A DNA stretch of 64,000 nucleotides from Niebla homalea (Eukaryota > Ascomycota > Lecanoromycetes > Lecanorales > Ramalinaceae). The position numbers and the translations under genes were made by a program. Location of the stretch: contig JAHGAU010000030.1 of the NCBI GenBank assembly GCA_019925105.1, forward strand, positions 372,001 to 436,000, in the 5' to 3' direction. Under the pieces are notes generated by a model that saw nothing but the letters and a program-made list of their open reading frames with translations, was not told the origin of the DNA and did not search any database. This document shows positions 12,637-25,400 of this stretch, piece after piece. Positions within the stretch are counted from its first letter, which is position 1. Each line of letters opens with the position of its first letter.

Positions 12637-15600
12637 ATAACGCTCTTTTATATCCGTTATAATCAAAATTTAACGGATAATAAATATTAAATTTAAAGGT
12701 AAATATTATTAAAATATTAAAGGGTTTAAGATCGGACGTTAATAAGTATTTTAATTATTTAATTTATATATAATATAGAGTTCTTTATAATCTATTTAAG
12801 GTATCTTTTAATTTATACTTCCTATTATTAATGCGGTAAATACGTATAACTTAAGGTAAGTACGTAAATCTTTATTGAAATCCAGAAAGCTATATTAATT
12901 AACTTATTAATTATTATTAATCGTAAAATATAAAACGTTTACCTTTAATAATCCTAAACGTAATACTTATTAAATAAACTTTATAAAGTCTTTTATATTT
13001 ATTTTATTAAATTAATTTTCCGGATAATTTAACTTAATAAATTTACGATTTAATATATACGTTTAAACCTTTATTAACTTAATTATTATATAGTTTATAC
13101 TTTATAAATCTGCCCTTTTTTTTTTTATGCGTATAATGCCGCTATTTTAAATAATAGTTTTTATATTAATTTTAAAATATTATTAAAAGGCTAAGAAACG
13201 GTTTAAAGGCCGTATTTATTTTAATCTACCCGTTACGGTCGAATATTACTATATTATTTTTAAAGCTACCATAGTATAATTAATAATTATAAATAAATAT
13301 AAGCCCCGCTAATACCTACCGTAAATATAAGTTTAAATCCTTTAAAGTATTAAAGTATATATTTACCTTCTTATAAACCGCTCCTATTTTAAACGTTTTT
13401 TACTCCCGCTTGGGTATATTATTAAGTACTTAAAGTAAAATATTTATCTATTTATAAACTATATAAACCTCGGCCTTTTCTAGTTAAATATTTTTTAATT
13501 TTATTATATTATTATAAATAAAGTCCTTAAAACGGAATAAAGGCGTTTTTATTACCTTATTACGTTTAATCGTTATTAAGCAGTAATTTAGAGTATTGCT
13601 ACTTACAATAAAGGTTAAGCCTGCTTAATCGAGTTTCAGGAATTTATAATAATAAACCTTCGCCTATTTAAGATACCGTCTTTTTTTCGGTAATATTTAG
13701 CTTTATTAATTAATTTTAAACGATAAACCGTTAATTAAAATTAATAAAAAAATTTTTAAAGTATTTAACGTTATTTTTTAATTTTTAAGCTTTATTACGG
13801 TATTTAAGATTACCGTAAAGAAATCCTTTAATTTAACGAAAAAGGATTTCTTATATTTAACGGAAAGCTATAGTGGTTTATACTTTAAATTTAATAAGTA
13901 TTTAATTTACGTAATTTATTTACTATTTATAGTTAATATAACCTTTTCGGAGAATAATAATTAAAAAAGAGTTAAAATAAAATCTTTTACTTTTAAAATT
14001 ATTAATAGCTATTTTTAACGCCTTAAACCTTTATAAATTAAATATTATTAATAATTTTAATTATTATTTTTTAATTTTTAAATACCATAAAAAGCGTAAA
14101 TTCAAAATAAAACCTTTTATTTTTCCTTTAATGTTTATTATCCCTTATTATAGGGTTAGCGATCGGGGAAGTTATTCCCTTTTTAAATATAAATAAATAA
14201 ACTTTATTATTAAGAGTTAAAATTAATAAGTCCTTATTCTCAAAGTAAGGACGTTAAGTAACCTTTATATTATTATTTAAGGATTCCGCTTATTTAAAAT
14301 ATCCTATCCGCCGGCCTTAATAATGGCCCTTTTCCGGTCGTATAGGAAACGTTATAGCTCTTAATTACCGTATTACGCGTTACGGTAAGAAGACGTTAAT
14401 ATTAAAGGATCTTTTTTATTATTTACGTAAAAAGAATAATAAATTATATTTATTATAAAGTCGTTTTAAAAGTCTTATAAGGGAAAATGGTTACTTAAGG
14501 TAAAAGTTAATTTATTATAAGGATATTTATAAAGTATTAATATGGCTTTATAATTCTATCCGATATTTATATTAGGAAATAAAGGTAACTTTTAATAAAG
14601 CGTTAAAAAGCGTCGCTATATTAAAATAAAGATTAATTAATTATTAAGTAAATTACGTTAATAACGGAAATAAAGAAAAAAAAATTTTTAAATATATAAT
14701 TTTATATAAAAGGTAATATAGGGTATTACTTTTTATAATAATTATTAAATATTTATTTTATATCTTCAATATATAACGTATTTCTCTTTAAATTTATTAT
14801 TCCTTTTTAAGTATTTACGTTAATGATACCGTATTTTTACGATATTTTAATTGACAGCTTATATATATTTAATACCCGAGCTTTTATTATTATATTACGG
14901 TTAAATTAATTTTAAATATAATTATTAATGTTAATTTATAAAATAATTAAGTTGTAGATTGCCCCGTTTACCGTTATAATCTTAAAGTAGGTAAGAAGCT
15001 GGTACGGATAATAATAAAATTAAATTTTATTAAATTTATAGCGGTATTTTAAGTAAGTTTTTACCGTATTAAAGTTTAAATTTAAGTCGAAGAATATTAT
15101 ATAAGGATATAAACTTAAAGTTAAATAAATATTTAAATAAAAGTTTATAATTAATACTTAAATATTAGGATCCTTAATAAAAAGGGTTATAATAAGTAAG
15201 CTTACCGAATTTTTTCCGATTATAATATATTTATATTCTATTAAAAAAAGTTCGTTTATCTCTGATTTTCTATTAGGACTTATATAGATATAATAATAAG
15301 TTAAGGGGACTTATATATTTACGAGTATTAAATAAGTCCTTATAATCTTTTTTAAATTTACGTATTTATTAAAGTAAACGGGAAAAATAATAACGTTAAT
15401 TAAAAAAATAATATTAACGTAATTTTACGTAAAATAAGTAACGCTTAATAGGATAGTAGTATGGATTATATTAGATTAAATAACACCGCTTAATAATAAA
15501 AGGAACGTTTCGAATAATAAATAATTATAAATTTATAATATGGATTCTCGTAAAATCCGAAAATAATTTATAATATTAATTACGGCCGTTATTTATAAAG

Positions 15601-16625
15601 GCCTTTAATTATAATAAATTTAATATATACGCTATATATTTATTATATAGCGTCGGTCCTAAAATTAAAGCAATATATAAGGGTAGGTATAAATAAATAT
15701 ACTTAATATAGGAAACTTAATTATATTATTCTTTAACGTAATAATATTAACCTCGATATTTATCGTAATGATTTTACGCTTATAGTTTAGGCGACTTAAA
15801 TAAGCTAGACTTTAATTAAACGATTTTATTATTGTTATCGCCTTAATAAGTTAACGTAATTTTTTACCAGTTTATATTAATAATTTAATAAATCTTTTAA
15901 CTTAATTAAAGTATTATAATTATTATTAATAAACTTAAGTTTACCTTAAAGCTCTTAAAGTTAAATCATATAAATAAATGTAATTTTTAATAAGGCCGGT
16001 TACTATCAGAAAGACTTAATATTAATAAACGTTATTTTACTATATAAAGTAAGTTTACTTTTATATTAATAAAGAGAAAGGTATTAATATTTTAAATAAT
16101 TATAATTATTATACCGCTTTGGGTAACCGTTAATACTTTTATTAAATTGTTAATCCTTTACCTTTATATAATATTATTTTTTATAACGTAATTACGGAGA
16201 ATAATTATTACCATAATAATCGTAATTTTTATTTATTAAATAATTATTATAATATCCCTTCTTTTCTTATGTTTTCTTTTTATTTACTTATAAAATAAAA
16301 GTATATCTAACAGGTTTTACGTAAATTAATAAACAGAATATATAAGTTTCTTAATTATTAATTTATCGCTTAACGGGGCTATAATTATATTATTTCTTTA
16401 TATAATATAATAAATCCGGATATTAAAAATGAAAAAAATTATAATTTCCGTAATATTTAAATTTAATAACATATAAGCTTATTTAATTATAATCCGTATA
16501 AGATAATTAATAAATGAATAGTATTTACCTTATTATTATTCTTAAAATCGTATTTTTTATTTCTTTTAATTATATTAATATTATATATAATATACTGCCG
16601 GAAGCGATTTAAAGTAATTTAGAAA
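12637..16625. other. AT-rich RIP-mutated background, about 4 kb, unassigned
   Basis: No open frame of useful length and no RNA gene. A slightly GC-richer patch lies near 14130-14420 and may mark an older coding relic, but I could not match its broken frames to a family. With C2 and C3 removed, this continues the sequence left of 7154 and leads into 22490-28490. Confidence 0.55.
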
Positions 16626-16638
16626 TATACTTTAATAT
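16626..16638. repeat. Target-site duplication of C4, left copy
   Basis: TATACTTTAATAT is repeated exactly at 22477-22489. Confidence 0.88.
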
Positions 16639-17149
16639 TGATTGATTGATTTATACTACGGGTCTAGCTAAGCTAATTCCGGCGTTCCTTAATACGCGGC
16701 CCTTTGGCCTTACTGGTAACCGTAAAAACCTGATACTTATAACGTTAGGGCAAAAACCGGCGTCTATTAGGCTTTTACCCTTTATCCCTTAAGGTAAAGG
16801 ATATCAACGGCCGTCTAAAGAGTAATAATCTATTCATATACTTTTTATATTTTAACTCCCTTAAGAAAATCCGTAATATTACGATTATATCCTTATAGGG
16901 GTTATCTTTAGGCTTATTGCTCTTCCGCTCCTTTATATATCTATATTACCTTAACCTTATATAATACCTTTAAATATCCTTATTAATACTTACGTACTTA
17001 TTATATATTTTTCTTATATTATTATTGCTATTAACTCCTTTAAAGACTTCTAATAAGCGTTTATTATTATATCCTTACGGTTATAGAAGATGCTTTCCGG
17101 TTTATATAATTAACGTAACCGGTTTTCGCTCCTCTTTTTCTTCTTTAAC

Positions 17150-20100
17150 CGGTAACGGGCCTTTTCCGTAAGGTCTTTAATAATTTTATTTATTTTTATA
17201 GCGAAATTAAATTATAATAATAGTCCGGTGGATATTATAAATTTAGCGGCTACCCGGATACTTCGCTTTATAAATAATATTTAACGGTAATTATAAATAT
17301 TAGCTTTTACGATAAGTTTTAATTTAACCTTTATAAATAAGGGATAAAAAATAAAGACGTATACGGTATCCTGCTTTTTTTATCCGTATTTATATCCGGC
17401 GTTTATCCGACCCCCGGTATATATAATAAATAAGAAGTAAATTAATCCATTTTTATCCGTCCGGAGTTAAATTATTAATATATTATTACCCTTTTTTATA
17501 ATGTTATAGCGGCGGAAATACTTATTAATAATCTTTTTATCGTTAAAAGCTAAATAACGATAACCTTAAGGTATAAAGTCTTTATACCTTTATTAATGCT
17601 TAATTTACTTTATCGTAACTTATAAGGTAATTACTATAGTTTTTATTCTTTAGATCCCCTTAATTTCAGTCTTTTTTATATTTGGCGGGAATTCGTATTT
17701 ACTTGGGTTAATTTCCGGGATACTAATAAGGTTAACCTTCTTCTTAACTTATTCCTATTTTATCTTAATAAGAAGGGAAATAAATATTTTTAATTTATTT
17801 TTTTTAACTTTAAGCTTATTAAGAGTCTAGTAGATCCGCCCGTTTCCTATTATCGTAACTAAATATATATATTTTTTTAACCTTATTTAAGCGATTATTT
17901 AATTTAATAAGACTTTAATCGGCGGTATAAAAACCTTAAATTTTAATATTAAGATTAAGGTTACTTTATAAATACTGTTAATTATTCTTAAATACCGATT
18001 TTAGACTTTCTATAATATTTGGATAGGCTTTTTCCTATATCCCGGAGTACTTTTAGGTATATATTAAATGGCTATAGTGTATATTATAATTAGCTTTACT
18101 ATAATTTAATAAATAGTCCGGGCCTTCTATAACGTAATTCTTTATATTAATATAACGAGATAAGTAAGGCTTTTTTCCTATAAAGTTATCTTCTTTTAAA
18201 CCTTTTTTATATGGTTTTTTTAATTAAGCTTCTTATTTACTTAAAGGCTAAAGACTTTAATATTAATATCTGGCTTTACCATAATTTTACTTAAATTTAT
18301 TATAGCTGTTATATCGTATAGTTTCGGGCTTTTAATTATATAGATAAATTCATACTTATACGGCGTAAATTAAACCCCGTAAGTTCTCGCCTATTGAAAA
18401 TAAACTTTATAAGCTTATTTTAATTCTAGATAGTTCGTTTATATAGAAATACTATAGATTAAGAAATAAACGTTATTAATAAAACTTTTAATTTAAACCT
18501 TTTATTTTAACTTAACGAACTCCTTAATTAAAGGACCGTTAAAAAATAAGAATAATATAAAAGAAATAAACAATCTTTAAGGAATCCCCGTTATAACGGG
18601 CTTTATTAAACTTATCTTTTATTTTAGGTTAATCGATATAGCTTAATTACTTAAGAAACTTTTCGTTTATTTAATTAAGAAAGGTAATATCCTTTTCTTT
18701 TTTTAAGTTATATAATAACCTTTAATAATTTATTTTATTAAAGGTATTTATAATATTAAGAAAAAGAAGACTTATAATATGCTTTTTCCTATAATTTTAT
18801 ATTATATATACGCCGTTAATTAATTTTTTAAGGGTTATTTCTATTAACTTATTTTTCCTTACTTTTATTTATTGGTCGGGGAGAAGTCCATAATTCTTTA
18901 TATAATTATTAAGGATCTTTATTATTACCGTCTTTAAGGTTTTCCTTAGCGTATATAGGAGTATAATAGGTCTATAAGACTTTACCTTAAAGTAATCCGG
19001 CTTAATAAATTTCTTAAGGATAATCGTCTTTATTTTTTTAAACTTACGTAAGTAATAGCCGACGTCGAAATATACTTAAAAAGGTAAATAAAGACCTTTC
19101 TAAACGGCAAAATTATTATTATTAAGAATCTATTAAGAATCTTATTTAATCCCGGGGTTTTATCCTTCTTTAATTTATTAATCGTTTTAATTATTATATC
19201 TTATATTATTACCTTATTTATTAATATGGGGTTGGGGTATGTAATGCCGTTAATATCGTTTAAGTTAACTTCTGGCGGAAAGGGGAAAAATACTCTTTTA
19301 AGGGCCTTAATCTTCCCGTTAAAAATATTAATTAATATATTATTGGGTCTCTTAAGAAACGGAAATTTAAGAATAAACTTTAATTTCTTATTTTATTCTT
19401 TATTATATTTTATTAACTTTTAAATACCATAAAGTAAAACCGTTAAATTATATACCGTAAATTAAAAGTATATTTACTTAATTTTCTTAATAGTCCTTTC
19501 CTTTTCCTTTTAAACGATCCTTAATTAATTAAGTATTTCTTAATTTTTATATTTAAAAGTTTACTTAATTAGTTTTTTCACTTTTATAATTGCGGTCGTA
19601 TACTTTTTATTTTAATAAGTTTTAACTTTTTAAGAAGGTTTTATTATCGGGATAATTTTATCGATTATTTTATTTAATGCTTTTATTATTTACTTTATGA
19701 AGAAATTAATCCGGTCTTTATTATTTAATTAAGGGAGGTCCGTAAATTATATTATTATCTCCTCCGTTTTTATATGAATTTTTACTTCCTTAACCGTCTT
19801 TTACGCTTTTTTTACCGGTAATAATAGGGTCGTATTAATGGTCCAATCTAGGGTTATTTATATTGGTATATAATCTGAGCCATATTTTAAGTCCTTTTAT
19901 AGCTTATATATTACGACCGCGCCGGCAACCTTTTCCGTATTAAAGGCTAAATTAATCGTCGTTTTAAACTTATAATTTTCTTACGTAATAATCTTTTATA
20001 ATATTAATAATAAAAGGTTAACTTAAGCGGTAACTATTAATAAGTTATCCGATTTAACGTAATTTATCGTACGCCCTTTTTCGTTCTATATATAGTAATA

Positions 20101-20640
20101 TAAATTAAAGTCTTTAAGCAATATATACTCGCTTAAAGTAATTAAGACCTCTTTAAATAACGATATCGTAAAAGGTCCTTCTTTATTAGTTAATAATAAA
20201 TTATATATATTATAAATATTAAAATCGTTTTTTAAGTCCTTTTTTTTTTATAATACGGAGTATATAAAGGTTTTTATTGTAATAAGTAATATCCTAATTA
20301 TTTACGTTAAGCCGCTTATTTATAAAGAAGTATATTCTGGTTATCTTATCCCCCTTAAAGGTTAAATAAAACTTCTCCCTTAAATTAATAAATAAATATA
20401 TATATAGGTTATATAATAGTTTTTATATTATTATAATATTGACGTTTTTAACTTCTTTAAACTTAAATATTAATATTATTACTTTAATTCCCTTATTACG
20501 GACGTTATATTATATTATTCTTAGAAATATTAATATATTATTTATTAACCTTTATAAAAACTCCCTCTTTTATACCCGCTTAAGTTACGGATTTCTTATT
20601 AAAGCCGAGCGTTTTCTAATTTAATATTTTCCCGGCTATT
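17150..20640 (-). pseudogene. ORF2 (endonuclease/RT) of LINE C4, RIP-destroyed
   Basis: Domains in coding order, reading leftwards: endonuclease opening LRII*YNV near 20512-20545, QEP box degraded to *KL near 20420, GDFNLHH box as KDFNLYYY near 20090-20125, RT entry box KDKTPGLNK at about 19146-19178, and GIPQG box as GIP followed by a stop near 18570-18600. KYEFIYII-SPKL, the RT motif after the catalytic box, is near 18340, and the C-terminal STGLLL-stop-F is near 17211-17240. Box order and spacing identify a Tad-clade ORF2. The catalytic FVDD box near 18477 is too degraded to read. Dead from many stops. Confidence 0.88.
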
Positions 20641-20649
20641 ATTAAAGAC

Positions 20650-22426
20650 GTAAAACGGCCGGCCTTTAAAGTCGGGATCATAAAGAGCTTTCTTTTCTTT
20701 ATTACTGTTTATTTTTTATTATCCGGTTAATTAAGTTTATATCTTAAAATTGTTTTTAATTAACTTATTAAACCAGTTTTATACGTATTATACCGTTGGA
20801 TTTTCGTAGTTATCCGGGTTTCTTTACGTTTGGTTTCTTTAACCCTTATTATATACCTGGAATCCTATATTAAATATCCCTCCTTATTATATACGGTATA
20901 TTTAAGCGTACCCTTTATAAGCCCTTTAGTTATTAACTCTATATACTTATAGGTATTATAGCCCTTAACGTAAACCGTATACCTTATAGTATTAAAGCAT
21001 TTCGTAATAATATATTTATAGCCTTAATATTTAAAATATTATTAAATATTAACCGCCCTATTTTATAATTAAGTTATTTTAAAAGATCCCCCTTTAATAA
21101 TCTTTTTATCCAGGACGTCATTATATATTTTAATTAACGTTACGTTTAATATAACGGTAAAGTATTTCTTTATATATTTTAAGGAATTAAGTCTTTTCGT
21201 TACCGGCGGAAGTTTATAGTTAATAATCTTAAGCCCTAGGTAAAGAACCGTATTCTCCCTTTCTATACTCTTTAACGTAACCTTTTTCTCGGTTTCTTTA
21301 AAACGTAAAGGTATATTTTATTTACTATAACGGTAAATAATTGCCTTAAAACCTTAACCGACTTATACTTTCTTTTATTAATTTAAGCTTTAAACCTTTT
21401 TAGGCTTTCTTTTACCTTTAAAGATATTATATTAAGGAGGATATCCTTACTTTATAGTTTACGTACTGTAATAATCTGTTCTATTAACGGTTCCGTTATT
21501 ACCTTAAAAGCCTTTATTAACTATAATAAGTTTATTTTTATTGTTGCGTTCTTTTCCTTATTATTAAATAGGCGGACCGTTATTATCCTTGCTTTCTTTA
21601 ATGCGGCTGCCCTCTTTTCTATTATTCTTTTATTCTTTATTACGGGTACCCTTTTTATTACCCTTATCGTTTAACTTTTTTTCATTTAAAGGGCCGCCGC
21701 CTTTATACCTTTACCTTATATACTTAGCTTTAAGCCGCCGTCTTTACCCTTTATTAACGTTTTCGTTATTGCCCTTTAAGAGCCTTATAATCGCTCCGCC
21801 TTTTTTAATTTTACTTTTACTTTTATATAAAAGTCTTTTATACTTCTTAGCTTAATTTATAGTATCGGTTAGGTTTCTAACGTAATATCCTTTTACTTTA
21901 TTATAAAAAGTCCTTTTAAGGCCTTTACCGTTTTTTTTACCGCCCTCTCGCCCTTATTTATCGGGCGACATTCCGTCTCCGCCTTTTACCTTTAATCCTT
22001 TAAGGTCCTATCCTCCTTATTAATTTTATTTCCCCTTTATATACCCTTAATGGTACTTTCACCGTAATCTTCCCGCCTTTTCTTCCCGCCCGTATCCCTC
22101 GTTATTAATATTATATCGGCCTTTTTACCCCTTTATTTACCTATTATTTCCGCCCTATTATTACGCGTTTTATACGTTTTAATATACGTATTTTATTAAC
22201 CTTAATTCCCTTATTTATTTTAAACGTTATCCGGCTTATTATTATTATATTACCCGTACGCGTCGTCGCTATTTCTATTAATATAGGTTACTTGCCCGTT
22301 TACCATTTTATTCTTAACCGTTACGCCACTTTTACTTATCGTATTTAATATACCTCTCTTACTATTATTAGAGCTATACGTATACGCATCGTTTTGGACC
22401 TCTAAGGTCCCTTCGTTCGTCGCCAT
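20650..22426 (-). pseudogene. ORF1 of LINE C4, first 58 codons still open
   Basis: Starts MATNEGTLEVQNDAYTYSSN and stays open for 58 codons before the first stop, because the element edge escaped RIP. A segment near 20825-20960 has the spacing of two CCHC knuckles with Cys and His replaced by Tyr (TYKYIELITK, LKYTVYNKEG). A conserved GGCCGGCC motif lies near 20655-20665, close to the probable C-terminus. Gag-like RNA-binding protein by family; inactive here. Confidence 0.82.
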
Positions 22427-22476
22427 TCTCCCTTTTGAATTTTTAATTTTGAATTTTTAATTTTCTAATAAGTAAC
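22427..22476 (-). other. Private 5' leader of C4 with a 14-bp tandem repeat
   Basis: Lies between the ORF1 start and the right target-site duplication. It contains TTTTGAATTTTTAA twice in perfect tandem (22433-22446, 22447-22460). Only the TCTCCC next to the ATG (GGGAGA in element sense) is shared with other B copies; the rest matches no other copy in the window. Confidence 0.75.
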
Positions 22477-22489
22477 TATACTTTAATAT
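22477..22489. repeat. Target-site duplication of C4, right copy
   Basis: Exact copy of 16626-16638. Confidence 0.88.
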
Positions 22490-25400
22490 AGTTAACGTTT
22501 ATTTATTTATATTTTACCTTATAATATATTAAGTAAAGCCCGACTCTAGCTTTAATTGGGATAGCTAGTTCTTAAAATTAGATTTATAAGTTCCGATTTA
22601 ATAGTATTCTTAATCCGTAAAAAACCCGTAACCGCTTAAAATAATAATATCTTATAATATTTTAAAACTTTTTCTTAAAATACTTAATATATAAGTAGGT
22701 ATTACTTTAATTATATAAGTAATATATAAAATCTACCTATTTTTTATAAAGGTTTACTTAAATAATACCGTATTGTTTCTTTAGATATAAGGGTATATTT
22801 ATAATTATTTATTAATTATTTTTATTACTTTATAAAGGCTCGTTATTATTAAAAAGGATTATTTATATATCTCAAAATACTTTAAGCCTTTTTTAATCGT
22901 TTACGGTTAATTGGATAACTCCTATTTAATTTAAACTTCCTTAATAACCTATAATTCCTTTTACTTATTTTAAACTTTTTAACGTCCTATAATTCATTTT
23001 TTATTATTATAAAGTTCTTTTAATCCGCCTGCTTTATGCTTTCTTTTATACCTGGATTAAAGGTTTTTTTAAACTTTTATTAACCTTAAATGCTTCTTTT
23101 ATAGTTAAAGGCACCGATAAAAATCTTAAATAACTACGTTATTTATTAAATTCTTATCGCGTATAACGATTTTTTATTTATATCGTTATATTAAAGATAA
23201 CCTTAGCCTTTTAATTAAAAATAACCGCGGGGAATAATTAATAGAAAATTATTTTTATTTTAAGGCTATAATTTATGTTTTCTGTTACTTTAAAATAATT
23301 TTTTTATAAGACTATTATTAACGTAAATTTAAAGCGTTTAAATTTATTTAATGCCCTTTTAATTCTATTTCTTTATTTATCCGTTTTATTAATATACGGA
23401 TTCTTTAACTTAAGATTTATAATATTAACCGGATCTTTTCGCTTAAATAGAAATATTACGTTAAGAAACGCTTTAATATTTATTAAAGAATATTTAAAGA
23501 TTATTTAATTTTTTTTACCGACCTTAAGTTTATTAAATTTAAGTTTAAACTTTATTAATATATTTATCGTAAAATTACTTTTTAGATCCCCGTAAAGGTT
23601 AAATCCGTTTTTTTACTTAACCTTATTAAGTAAATTATATTTAATAATAATTTTAAACTTATTACAAGGGCTTATTTTATAATACTTAACCTTTTATTTC
23701 TTTCCTTTAATTATAAATTTTATTAACCTAATTGGGATTACGTTTTTACCGTTAATTTTTTTGTTATTTTTATTGTTGTTAAAATCGTTAACTTTGCGAT
23801 TATCGTTATTAATATTATTTATAAAGACGTTTTTACCCTTTACGTCGGTTAATATAATAGCCGGCGTATTTATAGTCTAGCCTTTTATAGAGTTATCGGT
23901 ATTATCCGTACTTATTAATTTTAATAAAGTTTTTATATTATCTTTTATTATATTAATTAATTTATTTATACTTTTAACGTTTTTAATATTATTAATATCG
24001 GGTATTTCCTTATTAAAAACGTTTAAATCTGCTTTAGTCTTTACGATATAAACTTTATTTTTCAATTTTTATATATTTTTAAGCTTTTTTAAGGCGGCGT
24101 ATTTCCTTTTATTTAGTGTCTTTTTAATTAACTTATTAATTCTTAAGTTTAATTTATTTCCGTTTAAGTTTAATTAAATATTAAATTTACTTTTTCCGCG
24201 TTAAAAAGGTTAAAAATATTATAATTATAGAAAATTAACTTTGAGTTAATCTTATATATAATAAAAAATGATTTCTAGGATTAATTATAAAAACTTATAT
24301 TCCTATAAAAAAGTTATATATAACTTAAAAAAATTAAAGTTAAAATTGACTTTATAACGTATATTTTTATATTTAAATATGGTTTTATTATTTATAAATT
24401 TATAAAATAGTAATAAAGAAGTAAATAATATTTATCGCTTTTACGATATTTTCCTTTATTACCTTAAGTATAACTTATATTTTTATAATATTAATTAAAA
24501 CTATAACCTATCGCTTAATTCTTATAATTACCTTATTTACCTCCGTAAGTATATATTTTTTTATATTTACGGAGCTTTTATTCTTAAGTATTAAGTTATT
24601 TTTATTAAGTATTTTAATATTAAGTTTAATATTAAATTATAATATTACTTTATATTAAAATAACTTAATATTTACTTTAATAAGTAACGGATTTTACGTA
24701 TCCGCAAGTAGTAAAGTTTATATATTAATGAATAGCGGATTCCTTATATCGGTAAATAACGGTTTACCTTTATTAAGCTATTATGGTATATTAAATAAGA
24801 TATTTTTTAATACTTTAATATTAATTTTATCGGGTCCCGTTATTATACCGTTTAAAGGTTTCGGTATACGCTTTACTTATAATTCGGGTTTACGTAAACT
24901 TACGTTTTTAATAATATAAATTATTTAAAATTGGGTATTAAATGGTTTATTTATTTAGCTGGCTATAAAGTAATAGATTTTATATTAATTTATAATTATA
25001 TAAAGATAATATAATATATTAATTAAAAAGCAGAACGCTTATAATACTATTAAGTTTACCAAGATTTCTTTAACTAATTATATTTATAAAAGCTTATTTA
25101 TAAGCTTTTTATTTATTAATTATGCTTTTTAATTATTTATATTCCGCTTTAAGGTTTTTCCGCTTAATATATAAAGTAATATACTTAACTTAAGTATATA
25201 TCTTCCTTTAATTATCGGATAATTCAGAATTATTAATAAAAAAAAATATAAAGTTATTAAATTAATATTTTCGTTATATTAATATTAACGTTAATATGTA
25301 CTTTAACTTTTTAACGGAGGTTTTATTCTTATTGAAAAAGTTAATATATATTATTATACGCTTAATAACTAAACTTTACGTTAAATTTAACTTTTTTATA

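Larger units (their letters stand above)
16639..22476 (-). mobile_element. Tad-type LINE, family B, copy C4, full length
   Basis: A complete 5838-bp family B insertion on the minus strand, bounded by exact 13-bp duplications. The tail and conserved 3' block start at 16639, the 3' UTR runs to about 17150, then ORF2, then ORF1 with its start at 22424-22426. The remaining 22427-22476 is a 50-bp leader found in no other copy here. C4 is less mutated than C7 or C9 and keeps CpA/TpG at both ends, so it is a good reference for family B. The 3' block and ORF1 N-terminus resemble family A closely while the interior is clearly diverged. Confidence 0.95.

Noticed and set aside
17828..17855. N-x-x-RAD-like motif first read as the GN-x-AD part of RNase H
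   Set aside because: It sits only about 40 codons after the RT linker, too close for an RNase H domain to precede it, and no DGS start was found.
19226..19423. Plus-strand open frame of 65 codons
   Set aside because: Antisense to ORF2 of C4; the true coding direction is minus, shown by the RT boxes.
21589..21855. Plus-strand Leu/Pro-rich open frame of 88 codons
   Set aside because: Antisense to ORF1 of C4.
23877..24065. Minus-strand Asn/Lys-rich open frame
   Set aside because: It starts with TTG, not ATG, has no recognisable domain, and chance open stretches of this size are expected in such AT-rich DNA.
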